45,727 nt of DNA from the NCBI GenBank assembly GCA_030429045.1, contig JAUIEA010000015.1:1-45727 (forward strand). Direction: 5' to 3'. Position 1 is the stretch's first letter, and each line of letters opens with the position of its first letter. Below the pieces are notes generated by a model. That model ran no database searches, was not told the DNA's origin, and saw only the letters and a list, made by a program, of their open reading frames with translations. The stretch is from Bacteroidia bacterium. GTDB lineage: Bacteria > Bacteroidota > Bacteroidia > Chitinophagales > Saprospiraceae. Of this stretch, positions 16,570-24,171 are shown in pieces. The position numbers and the translations under genes are program-made.

Positions 16570-17783
16570 GGTTTTCACCTTTTCTGGCGCTCCGGTATTT
16601 GTTTGCCCGCAAATCCACTAATGTCATCCACCTCCTGGCCGGATTATCCATTCTGGGCATGGGCATAGGCGCCGCAGCATTGATCCTGGTCATGTCCGTG
16701 TTCAATGGTTTTGAGTCCCTGGTCTTTGGCTTGTCCAATCAGTTTAATCCGGATATCCACATCGGCCCCAGGGAAGGCAAGACCTTTACTCCGGACAGCC
16801 TCTGGCTGACGAAGCTGGAACAGGACCCCGCAGTCGCTGCTATCAGCCATGTGCTCGAGGAGAATGCCTTGTTCGCCTATGACGAGGTCCAGGATATTGG
16901 CATCCTGAAGGGGGTCGATCAGGCCTATACGCGTGTCACTGAGATCGATTCGTTTATGCTGGCCGGGACCTGGACCCTGGATGATCCCGGAGGATCAGTG
17001 GGGATGATCGGCGCGGGAATGGCCGCAAAGCTCGGGATTCATTCCAACGATGCGTTCGAGTCACTGGTGGTGTATATGCCCAACAGGAAACGGGTGGGGC
17101 CATTTGACCAACCCTTTATTCGCCGCTTCCTGCCCGCTGCAGGGGTCTTCACCATCCAACCGGAGGTCGACCTGCAATATGTCCTGACCGACCTGGACTT
17201 TGTCCAGTCCATCACCGGTAGGCGAAGTGCATTGAGTGCGGTGGAGGTCGCCATTCTGCCAGAGGCCCATACCAAACAGACACTCCAGAGACTGCAGAGT
17301 CTGGCCGGGCCGGATTTCGTGGTCAGGGACCGCATCGGGCAGGAAGAATCCTTCCTGCGTATCATGAATATCGAGAAGTGGGTAGCCTTCGCTATCATGT
17401 GCCTCATTCTGCTCCTGGTTGCCTTCAATGTAGCGGGTACACTCTGGATGATGGTCACCGAAAAACGTCCGGATATCGCTATTCTGAAGACAATGGGTGC
17501 GACCAGCACCCAGATCCAGCAGATCTTCCTGTTCAACGGCCTTCTCCTCTGTGGGGTGGCCTTCATCCTCGGTGCCATTGCCGCTCTTTCCTTCTTTGGA
17601 TTACAGCAACACTATGGGCTGATCCCCGTGCCCCCCGGATTCATCATTGACGCCTACCCCATGGACATCCGCTGGCCCGACTTCATCGTCGTCCTGGTCA
17701 CCGTGCTCTCTATCGGTATGCTGGCCGCCTGGCTGCCCGCCCGTCGCGCCGCCCGGGTAGATGCCATTATCCAGGAGGAGTAA
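16566..17783 (+). CDS. LolC/LolE-like lipoprotein-release ABC permease (FtsX family)
   Basis: 405 aa from the ATG at 16566, which overlaps the upstream stop codon (ATGA) and implies translational coupling. It has one N-terminal membrane helix (about 22-48, rich in Gly/Ala and ending in VMSVFNGFE), a periplasmic domain of about 220 residues (MacB_PCD type), and three C-terminal helices (about 270-295, 318-345 and 370-395). The cytoplasmic loop EKRPDIAILKTMGA is the classic FtsX/LolE coupling segment. Such permeases extract lipoproteins from the inner membrane together with LolD. No ATPase gene is adjacent. Length and layout fit the family. Confidence 0.9.
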   Translation: MRFSPFLALRYLFARKSTNVIHLLAGLSILGMGIGAAALILVMSVFNGFESLVFGLSNQFNPDIHIGPREGKTFTPDSLWLTKLEQDPAVAAISHVLEENALFAYDEVQDIGILKGVDQAYTRVTEIDSFMLAGTWTLDDPGGSVGMIGAGMAAKLGIHSNDAFESLVVYMPNRKRVGPFDQPFIRRFLPAAGVFTIQPEVDLQYVLTDLDFVQSITGRRSALSAVEVAILPEAHTKQTLQRLQSLAGPDFVVRDRIGQEESFLRIMNIEKWVAFAIMCLILLLVAFNVAGTLWMMVTEKRPDIAILKTMGATSTQIQQIFLFNGLLLCGVAFILGAIAALSFFGLQQHYGLIPVPPGFIIDAYPMDIRWPDFIVVLVTVLSIGMLAAWLPARRAARVDAIIQEE

Positions 17784-17862
17784 AGGAGTTGAGGAGGTTA
17801 TGAGGTTATGAGTAGACCATTATGTCGTTTAGCCTTCGTGCAAAACGGTCAACACAAATCAG

Positions 17863-17995
17863 GAATAAGGAACGCAGGAGCCTGGCCGGAGTCGGGTATT
17901 GGGCGTTGGGCGTTGGGTGTTGGCTATTCCCGGAGTTTGAATGAGGCGTTATTTGGTTAAGGCGTTAAGGCGTTAAGGCGTTATTTCGAGAGATG
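17863..17995 (+). repeat. solo R1 repeat
   Basis: It has the same ordered parts as the flanks of the composite elements: AGGAACGCAGGAGCC, GGGYRTT heptamers, GAGTTTGAATGAGGCG, then GTTATTTG/GTTAAGGC octamers ending GTTATTTCGAGAGATG. It has no hairpin core beside it. It may be a recombination remnant, like a solo terminal repeat. Confidence 0.78.
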
Positions 17996-18084
17996 TGGGA
18001 TGAGGGCCAGGATCACTTTGAACATTGAAAAGCCAGACCGTGCATCCGGGTCCCCAGCCTCAGACAACTTGGAACCAGGAACGC

Positions 18085-18535
18085 AGGAACCAGGAATGAG
18101 TGCCAAGGGCCGGCGCTGGGTATTGGCGATCACCCGGGTTTGAATGAAGCGTTATTTCGTTAAGGCGTTATTGCGTTATTTCGAGGGATGCGCGCCTTCT
18201 CTGGCGGGAGAAATCAGGAGTTGGCCCTGATTCCAGGGAGCAAGCCCTGAAGGGGCGAAATACCTCAGCGTTGGGCAGCGCCCAACGATACTATTTGGCA
18301 TAATGCAAAAGCCCTGAAGGGGCGCAATAAATTTCACAGGAATCGAAGACTGAGGACCATGCGTTTCAGAATGCAGTGTCAGGGACCTAGCCTGCGGCTG
18401 GCAGGCAGGAGAGCAAGAATCAGGAATGAGTGCCAAGGGCCGTGGTTGGGTATTGGGCGTTGGGTATTGGTTATTCACGGGGTTTGAATGAAGCGGTATT
18501 GCGTTAAGGCGTTATTGCATTATTTCGAAGGGCTA
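18085..18535 (+). repeat. composite repeat element, copy 2 (R1-core-R1)
   Basis: It has the same order and orientation as copy 1 at 7548-7990. R1 (about 18085-18195) holds CCAGGAATGAGTGCCAAGGG, one full heptamer and TTTGAATGAAGCGTTATTTC. The core follows, then R1 again (about 18408-18535). The core is nearly identical to copy 1, while the heptamer and octamer numbers differ between copies. Confidence 0.85.
18239..18350 (+). repeat. REP-like hairpin core, copy 2
   Basis: It carries the same hairpins as copy 1: GCCCTGAAGGGGC twice, and GTTGGGCAGCGCCCAAC between them. AATAAATTTCACAGGAATCG follows. Only about three positions differ from 7722-7831 over some 110 bp. Such conservation is higher than in the surrounding gap. 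Confidence 0.87.
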
Positions 18536-18729
18536 TGGACCGTGGACTGAGGGCCCAGGAACCAGAATTCTGCTTCGGAAACCACCTTCACCTTGAACAT
18601 TGAACTGGCAGGCCGCCAGGCCTTGCCTTGAACGTTAAACATCCAAGCCTGGTAATCAGGTGCCCAGCGATACACAACTTGGAACCAGGAACACAGGAAC
18701 GAGAAACATTTAAAGCCCTCCAAGTTTCC

Positions 18730-18737
18730 TATTTTTG
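18730..18737 (+). promoter_or_regulatory. Bacteroidota -7 element (TATTTTTGC)
   Basis: TATTTTTG followed by C matches the -7 consensus and ends 7 bp before the ATG at 18745. It predicts a very short leader for the three-gene PPIase operon. Confidence 0.55.
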
Positions 18738-18744
18738 CCCCCCG

Positions 18745-19101
18745 ATGGAAGACTGGGAACTGGATTTTGGCTGGCTGGAGGTGCGGACCCGGATAAAAGA
18801 ATCCCTGGGACACGATTCGCTGCCCAACATGAATGCCATCCTGTTACTGATCGGTATTCAGGAATTGGGACGAGTGCAATCCTCCTTTACCAAGGAAGAA
18901 AAACAGGACCTGATGCACATTGCCGTCTGTCACCTCCTCAGTCTTGAAGGGTATTATGCCTTCACCGGACTGGACGCCGATGGATGGCCGCATTACGAAC
19001 AGATTCGCATCCACGACACCACCGGACTGAAAACCCAGGAAGACTGGCTCAAACGGCTGATTATCCGTTATTTTCGTGAAAACCAATCCGAAGCCTCATG
19101 A
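18745..19101 (+). CDS. conserved-looking soluble protein of unknown function
   Basis: 118 aa from the ATG at 18745 (MEDWELDFGWLEV). The longer frame to 18628 is rejected because it starts inside repeat DNA, upstream of the -7 box. The protein is small, acidic and mixed helix/strand. It has the pattern LPNMNAILLLIGIQELG, then KEEKQDLMHIAVCHLLS and a Tyr/Asp-rich segment ending WPHYEQIRIHD. There is no signal peptide and no motif I recognise. It overlaps the first PPIase gene by ATGA, so it is probably made in step with it. The function is unknown. Confidence 0.75.
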   Translation: MEDWELDFGWLEVRTRIKESLGHDSLPNMNAILLLIGIQELGRVQSSFTKEEKQDLMHIAVCHLLSLEGYYAFTGLDADGWPHYEQIRIHDTTGLKTQEDWLKRLIIRYFRENQSEAS

Positions 19102-19748
19102 AATATGCTCCCCTTCTGACCCTGGTTCTCCTTCTCCTCGCAGGTGCCTGCAAGCGGAATGACACGACCTATGCGGTCATCACGACAGGCTTCGGGGATA
19201 TCACCATCAAGTTGTATAACAAAACACCGGAGCACCGCGACAACTTTATCAAGCTGGTCAAGGAAGAGTTTTACGATTACACGCTATTTCATCGGGTGGT
19301 GCCCGACTTTGTAGTGCAGGGCGGAGATCCTAAATCCCGGAACGCCCATCCCCTGGATCTGCTCGGCGAAGGGGACCCTGGATATCTGCTGGAGCCGGAG
19401 ATCGGAGCGATCCATATTCGCGGGGCCGTCGGTGCTGCCAGAAAAAGTGATGATATCAACCCGTCCAGAAAAAGCAATGGATCCCAGTTTTATCTGGTCT
19501 GGGGCGCCGGAGTAGATGATGCCACCCTGGATACATGGGAGGAACGCAAAGGGATCAAATACTCCGAAGCCCAACGCAAATTGTATAAAGAAAAAGGCGG
19601 TCTGCCATACCTGGATATGGATTATACCGTTTTTGGTGAGATCGTCGAAGGACTGGACGTTCTGGAGAAAATCGCCAAAGTGCCCACTACCCGGAATGAT
19701 CGTCCTACTGATGACATCAGAATGAAAGTCCGTCTTGTTGAGAAATAA
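19098..19748 (+). CDS. cyclophilin-type peptidyl-prolyl isomerase lipoprotein
   Basis: 216 aa. The N-terminus is a lipoprotein signal with Cys at residue 18 or so (LLLAGACKR), a slightly weak lipobox. The cyclophilin domain fills residues 25-216. It shows FHRVVPDFVVQGGDP (the Arg, Phe and Gln that line the active site) and SNGSQFYLVWG. The enzyme speeds cis-trans isomerisation at proline during folding of exported proteins, probably on the periplasmic face. The start overlaps the previous stop (ATGA). A long loop around 145-175 is common in Bacteroidota forms. The second PPIase gene follows 7 bp later. Confidence 0.92.
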   Translation: MKYAPLLTLVLLLLAGACKRNDTTYAVITTGFGDITIKLYNKTPEHRDNFIKLVKEEFYDYTLFHRVVPDFVVQGGDPKSRNAHPLDLLGEGDPGYLLEPEIGAIHIRGAVGAARKSDDINPSRKSNGSQFYLVWGAGVDDATLDTWEERKGIKYSEAQRKLYKEKGGLPYLDMDYTVFGEIVEGLDVLEKIAKVPTTRNDRPTDDIRMKVRLVEK

Positions 19749-19755
19749 ACTTTTT

Positions 19756-20640
19756 ATGAACAGTCAAGCTTTACTGGTCCTGACCATCCTGGTGCTGACC
19801 TCCTGTGCAAAACCGATCGCCGACTTCACCTATTCAGGCCATGACAATCCAGTTCCGGCAGAAGTCACCTTCACCAATCTCTCCCGACATGCCGATACCT
19901 GGTTCTGGGAATTTGGCAATGGCGAAACCTCCACGGAGGCCAATCCCACCCATACCTATCTGCTTTCAGGTAATTATACCATCGCTCTTTCTGCTTCCAA
20001 AGGAGACAATACCCATCGCGTGGAAAAAACAATTCAGATCACTGCCCCCGTTCCTTGTCTGGTCGAGATCCAGACGCCCTACGGCAATATGCTGGCCAGG
20101 CTGTCGAATGAAACACCCCTTCATCGGGACAATTTCATGCACCTCGTGGAACAGCAATTTTATGACAGCCTGCTCTTCCATCGCGTGATTCGCGGATTTA
20201 TGATCCAGGGTGGCGATCCGAATTCAAAGGGAGCCAGTATCCAGACCCGTTTGGGGTCAGGGGGCCCCGGCTATCAGGTAGATGCCGAGATCACAGAAAA
20301 TCTGGTCCATATAAAAGGCGCCATCGCTGCAGCGCGAACCGGGGATAATGTGAATCCCCAAAAAAGATCTTCCGGATCCCAATTCTATATCGTCCAGGGA
20401 AACCGGGTCAGCGATGGCGTACTGGATCAGGTGGAGGCCAAAAAAGGCTTTCGGTATACCTCCGAACAACGGGAAGCCTATCTCGCCAACGGCGGAACAC
20501 CTCACCTGGATCAGGATTACACCGTATTCGGGTATATCGTCGAAGGGATGGAGGTGATCGACAAGATCGCCGCCGCCAAGACCAAGCCCGGTGATCGCCC
20601 GGAAGAGGATATCTGGATGATCATGAAGGTGGTCAAATAA
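19756..20640 (+). CDS. PKD domain plus cyclophilin-type PPIase lipoprotein
   Basis: 294 aa from the ATG at 19756. An upstream TTG inside the previous gene is less likely. The lipobox is LVLTSC (Cys about residue 17). Residues 22-100 form a PKD domain (ADFTYSG, WFWEFGNGETS, HTYLLSGNYTI), a beta sandwich usually found in adhesion or substrate binding. Residues 103-294 form the cyclophilin domain with FHRVIRGFMIQGGDP and SSGSQFYIVQG. The two cyclophilins in tandem are about 40-50% alike by eye, suggesting a duplication followed by gain of the PKD module. It is expected in the periplasm, attached to a membrane. Confidence 0.9.
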   Translation: MNSQALLVLTILVLTSCAKPIADFTYSGHDNPVPAEVTFTNLSRHADTWFWEFGNGETSTEANPTHTYLLSGNYTIALSASKGDNTHRVEKTIQITAPVPCLVEIQTPYGNMLARLSNETPLHRDNFMHLVEQQFYDSLLFHRVIRGFMIQGGDPNSKGASIQTRLGSGGPGYQVDAEITENLVHIKGAIAAARTGDNVNPQKRSSGSQFYIVQGNRVSDGVLDQVEAKKGFRYTSEQREAYLANGGTPHLDQDYTVFGYIVEGMEVIDKIAAAKTKPGDRPEEDIWMIMKVVK

Positions 20641-20706
20641 CCCCTCATCGATTCCGGGCTGGACCGCAGGCAACCTGATTCCTGAACAGTTCTGCCCTCT
20701 TCCTTG

Positions 20707-20714
20707 TATCTTTG
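20707..20714 (+). promoter_or_regulatory. Bacteroidota -7 element (TATCTTTG)
   Basis: A perfect TAnnTTTG that ends 8 bp before the ATG of the His/Cys-rich small gene. It probably starts the three-gene TonB-receptor operon. No separate regulator box can be seen. Confidence 0.55.
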
Positions 20715-20722
20715 GTCAAGGA

Positions 20723-21049
20723 ATGATTGTACCCACCGCCATACGGAAAGGAATTTCACTGACCCTCCTGCTGGGTCTGGTCTCCGCCTACACCATACGG
20801 GCCTGGCACAATCCTGCATTGCATCATCACCCCACCTGTCAGGCGGAAGACGACCTGCATTTTCACCAGGGTGAAGAAGCCTGTTCCCTCTGTGACTTTA
20901 TCCTCTCATTACCCCTTCCCGTTGATGAGGTTTCCTCATCCACAACCTTCACCCATACCAGAGCTGTCGTTCGCTTTGACTGGCTGGATGTCATCCCCGA
21001 CAATGTCCGGCTGGGATATGCCCTTCGCGGGCCTCCCGCTTCCGTTTAA
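20723..21049 (+). CDS. small exported His/Cys-rich protein, candidate metal binder
   Basis: 108 aa. Residues 10-27 are one hydrophobic segment that looks like a signal peptide or anchor. Directly after it, residues 29-57 hold His29, His34-36, Cys39, His46, His48, Cys54 and Cys57 (the last two as CSLC). The rest is polar and without a domain I recognise. The layout recalls DUF2946-type small proteins next to copper TonB receptors, but the sequence is not clearly one of them. It lies 44 bp before the TonB receptor gene on the same strand. Metal binding is inferred from residues and context. Confidence 0.65.
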   Translation: MIVPTAIRKGISLTLLLGLVSAYTIRAWHNPALHHHPTCQAEDDLHFHQGEEACSLCDFILSLPLPVDEVSSSTTFTHTRAVVRFDWLDVIPDNVRLGYALRGPPASV

Positions 21050-21093
21050 ACTGAAGAACGGAATCGCTTGTTTATTTTTCTAGTACCCTCGAC

Positions 21094-23379
21094 ATGAAAC
21101 GGATCCTCTGGATCAGTATCCTGCTCTTTACAGGACTTTTGCAGATGCATGGACAATGTTCCATCCAGATCAGCGGAGTAGTCCTGGACCAACACGACCA
21201 GACACCCCTGGATTTTTCCACCATCTATATCCAGGAAACCGGCAAGGGCACCCTTGCCGACAGCCTCGGTGCATATACCCTGAAAGGCCTCTGCCCCGGG
21301 AAAGTGACCCTGGTCTGTTCACATATCGGTTGCGATCCACTGACCATCAGCCTGATGCTGAGTCGGGACACCATCCTCAATTTTTATCCTGAGCACCATG
21401 TTGAACTGCTGGACCAGGTGATCACGACCGCGCCGCGAGTGGCCGAAGCACCCGCCCAGACCAGAACTCAACTTTCCGGACAGGAGCTCGAACGATTACA
21501 AGGCCGTTCCCTCGCCCGGATGCTGGAATCCGTTTCAGGGGTCAGCATGGTCCAGACCGGACCGGGTATCGCCAAGCCCATGATCCACGGTCTGGTTGGC
21601 AATCGGGTGTTGATCGTCCAGAACGATGTCCGCCAGGAAGGCCAGCAGTGGGGCATGGACCATGCACCGGAGATCGACCCGACCATGGCTGGCAGTATGA
21701 CCGTCATCAAGGGTGCCGAGGGTGTCCGATATGGCCCCGAGGCCATCGGTGGGGTGATCCTGATCAAACCCGATCCGCTACCGCGCTCTCCAGGCCTGAA
21801 AGGCACCCTGATGACCCATCTCCAAACCAACGGCCGGGGAGGCAAGATCGCGGGCCAATTGTCGGGCGGCTTCAAACGTCCAGGATGGGGCTGGCGGGCC
21901 ACCGGATCAGCACATCTCCTGGGGGACCAGCAAGCCCCCGGATATATCCTGTCCAATACGGGTTTGCAGGAATGGGGCTTTTCGGCCCAGAGTGGCTATA
22001 CCGGCCATAAAGGAACCGTCGATCTTTACTACAGCTTTTATAAGGCCACCTTCGGTATCCTGCGCGCTGCCCATATCGGCAACCTGAGCGACCTGCAAGC
22101 TGCGATCTCGGCAGATGAACCCTGGATCCAGAAGCCCTTTACCTATGAGATCCTCAATCCGCGCCAGAAGGTCCTCCACCATCTCGCCAAACTGGAAGCC
22201 AGCAGAAAGGTGTCCGCCATGTGGACATTAAAAGGGCGATACAGCCTGCAGATCGATGAACGTCAGGAATTCGACATTCGCCGGGGCGACCGCGACCAGA
22301 TCCCCGCTCTCGATCTGACCATTATCACCCAGCAGGGGGAGGTCCTGGCCGAACACCGCCCCTGGCGACATTTTCTCGGCACCCTGGGCAGCAGCGTGCA
22401 GTACCAGAGCAACTACAATATCTCCGGAACAGGCGTCCAACCCCTGATCCCCAATTTCAGTACGACCACCGTCTCCCTTTTTGGCTTCGAGCGATACACC
22501 CGTCCTGCATACGACCTGGAGGCCGGCCTCCGCGGCGATTACCGGGTACTTCGAACAGCTGTGTTCGATTCTCTGGACCAGGTCATTTATCCCACCTTCA
22601 ACTGGTTCAATCTCAGCGGCACACTGGGAGGGACCTACCGATTCACTCCAGCCTGGCAAGCTACGTTTCAGCTCGCGAGTGCCTTCCGTGCACCCGGTGC
22701 GCATGAGCTCTTCAGCAATGGACTCCACCACGCTACTGCATCGCTTGAAATCGGAGATGATCAGTTGCAGATCGAACGGAGCCTGAAAACGGTGTTGACA
22801 CTGAAGATGGACCGGCCGCTGTTTAAAGCCGGCATCTCGGGATACATCAATCCGATCAACAACTTTATCTACCTCCGCCCTACCGGGGATTATGCCCTGA
22901 CCATTCGCGGGGCCTTTCCCGTCTTTCAGTATATCCAGACCGATGCCCTGCTGGCAGGTGCGGACCTGGATATAGCCCTGGTTATCCGCCCATGGCTGAC
23001 CTATTCCGGACAGGCCGCCCTGTTATGGTCCGATGATCGCCGACAGGAAGAGCCCCTCTTCGGCATGCCACCGACCCAATTCAATCATCGGATGAAGGTG
23101 CATACCCCGGCTGGAGGAGACAAGTCCTCCTGGTCCCTGGAGATTTCCGTGCGCCATGTAATGCGTCAACATCAGGCCCCGAGCTACGATTATGCACCGG
23201 CTCCTGATGGATATACCCTGGTGGGCATGGTCGGGGAATGGCAAAAAGGTAATTTGAGGGTCAACATTGGCGTTGACAATCTGTTCAACCAGTCGTACCG
23301 GGATTATCTCGATCGGCTGCGCTATTTCGCGGATGCCCCTGGTCGCAATGGTTTTGTCAAGTGTTTCTATCATTTCTAA
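21094..23379 (+). CDS. TonB-dependent outer-membrane receptor, candidate metal receptor
   Basis: 761 aa. The signal peptide is about residues 1-21 (ending MHG-Q). Residues 24-100 are a carboxypeptidase-D regulatory-like domain (ISGVVLDQ, PLDFSTIYI, GAYTLKGL). The plug is about 115-230 (RSLARMLESVSGVSM, VIKGAEGVRYGPEAIGG). The rest is the 22-strand barrel, ending in Phe. The plug contains GMDHAPEIDP, a feature I associate with the ZnuD-like zinc/heme group. It imports a bound ligand using TonB energy. No SusD partner is present, which argues against a polysaccharide system. Metal specificity is inferred from the His-rich neighbour. Confidence 0.88.
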   Translation: MKRILWISILLFTGLLQMHGQCSIQISGVVLDQHDQTPLDFSTIYIQETGKGTLADSLGAYTLKGLCPGKVTLVCSHIGCDPLTISLMLSRDTILNFYPEHHVELLDQVITTAPRVAEAPAQTRTQLSGQELERLQGRSLARMLESVSGVSMVQTGPGIAKPMIHGLVGNRVLIVQNDVRQEGQQWGMDHAPEIDPTMAGSMTVIKGAEGVRYGPEAIGGVILIKPDPLPRSPGLKGTLMTHLQTNGRGGKIAGQLSGGFKRPGWGWRATGSAHLLGDQQAPGYILSNTGLQEWGFSAQSGYTGHKGTVDLYYSFYKATFGILRAAHIGNLSDLQAAISADEPWIQKPFTYEILNPRQKVLHHLAKLEASRKVSAMWTLKGRYSLQIDERQEFDIRRGDRDQIPALDLTIITQQGEVLAEHRPWRHFLGTLGSSVQYQSNYNISGTGVQPLIPNFSTTTVSLFGFERYTRPAYDLEAGLRGDYRVLRTAVFDSLDQVIYPTFNWFNLSGTLGGTYRFTPAWQATFQLASAFRAPGAHELFSNGLHHATASLEIGDDQLQIERSLKTVLTLKMDRPLFKAGISGYINPINNFIYLRPTGDYALTIRGAFPVFQYIQTDALLAGADLDIALVIRPWLTYSGQAALLWSDDRRQEEPLFGMPPTQFNHRMKVHTPAGGDKSSWSLEISVRHVMRQHQAPSYDYAPAPDGYTLVGMVGEWQKGNLRVNIGVDNLFNQSYRDYLDRLRYFADAPGRNGFVKCFYHF

Positions 23380-23391
23380 TCCAACTCGAAT

Positions 23392-23952
23392 ATGAATAAG
23401 CTCTTTTTCTACCCGGCCCTGTTCCTGGGATTTACCCTCCTGATCACCGGTTGTGCCAAGGATCCTGATCCGGTCAATGAATCCGAACTGATCACTTCTG
23501 TGACCATGACCTGGACACCCCAGGGAAGCGGAGCACCGGTTCTCTTCCAATTCAAGGATCTGGATGGTCCGGGGGGGGCAGCACCAACGATCATTTCCGG
23601 GGCATTGGATGCCAATGCCACTTATACCGTCAGTATGGCATTGCTGAATGAAGCCGTAACACCTGCCATCAATATCAACCAGGAGATCCTCGATGAAGGA
23701 CCTGAACACCAGTTCTTCTTTGCTACCACCCAGGGGATCTCCCTCTCCTTTTCCTACGATGATACCGATACCAATGGCGCACCCATCGGACTGGAGACGA
23801 CCATGCTGACCGGTGCAGCAGCCACAGGCAAGCTGCAGGTTACCCTGCGGCATGGCCTTGACAAAGGCGCCGCTGGTGTAGCCCAGGGAGATATCACCAA
23901 TGCCGGTGGCGAGACAGACCTTCAGGTTGAATTTGATCTGGTGATCCAGTAA
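23392..23952 (+). CDS. lipoprotein of the receptor-linked 'type 1 periplasmic binding fold' annotation group
   Basis: 186 aa with lipobox LLITGC (Cys about residue 21). It is beta-rich with Thr/Ser repeats (SVTMTWTPQGSG, LFQFKDLDGPGG, TYTVSMALLNEA). It ends in a strand pattern (LRHGLDKGA, DLQVEFDLVIQ). Similar lipoproteins sit next to TonB receptors in Bacteroidota and are loosely named in databases; the name does not prove a binding fold. It starts 12 bp after the receptor gene, so they share an mRNA. It is probably attached to the outer membrane as a surface partner or assembly factor. Confidence 0.7.
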   Translation: MNKLFFYPALFLGFTLLITGCAKDPDPVNESELITSVTMTWTPQGSGAPVLFQFKDLDGPGGAAPTIISGALDANATYTVSMALLNEAVTPAININQEILDEGPEHQFFFATTQGISLSFSYDDTDTNGAPIGLETTMLTGAAATGKLQVTLRHGLDKGAAGVAQGDITNAGGETDLQVEFDLVIQ

Positions 23953-24011
23953 TCAGCGAAACCTCATGAAAGGGCCTCAAGCGCCCGCTCAGCACTCGCT
24001 GTACGGTATTG

Positions 24012-24047
24012 AAAAAGGGAGGGATCCGACCGGATCCCTCCCTTTTT
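24012..24047. terminator. rho-independent terminator
   Basis: The inverted repeat AAAAAGGGAGGGATCCG and CGGATCCCTCCCTTTTT has a 17-bp stem with a tiny loop. It has a T run on the plus strand and an A run before it. It closes the TonB-receptor operon. Confidence 0.92.
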
Positions 24048-24146
24048 GCCTGCCTGAACGCCGGATGGGCTGTCCGTCTGCCAAAGGACTGCCAACCCAA
24101 TTGGTATCTGCCGGGGTCCAGAGGCTCTCGCATTGACCATTCTTCG

Positions 24147-24154
24147 TAACTTTG
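24147..24154 (+). promoter_or_regulatory. Bacteroidota -7 element (TAACTTTGC) of uppS
   Basis: TAACTTTG followed by C is a perfect -7 consensus. It ends 17 bp before the uppS ATG, giving a leader of about 12 nt. It argues against the non-consensus start at 24133, which lies upstream of it. Confidence 0.6.
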
Positions 24155-24171
24155 CAGGCTATTCGGAGAAA

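Larger units (their letters stand above)
17784..18744. other. gene-free gap of about 960 bp filled with repeats
   Basis: No credible gene. From left to right it holds a short GGAGTTGAGGAGG/GAGGTTAT repeat (about 17783-17815), a solo R1 repeat (17863-17995), and CTTTGAACATTGAA with CAACTTGGAACCAGGAAC (about 18014-18095). These are followed by composite element copy 2 (18085-18535) and a second TTGAACATTGAA...CAACTTGGAACCAGGAAC block (about 18591-18705). Short open frames here lie inside the repeats. Confidence 0.85.

Noticed and set aside
18176-18478. A 100-codon minus-strand frame in the repeat gap
   Set aside because: It lies in the R1-core-R1 repeat and changes with repeat number; it is not a protein gene.
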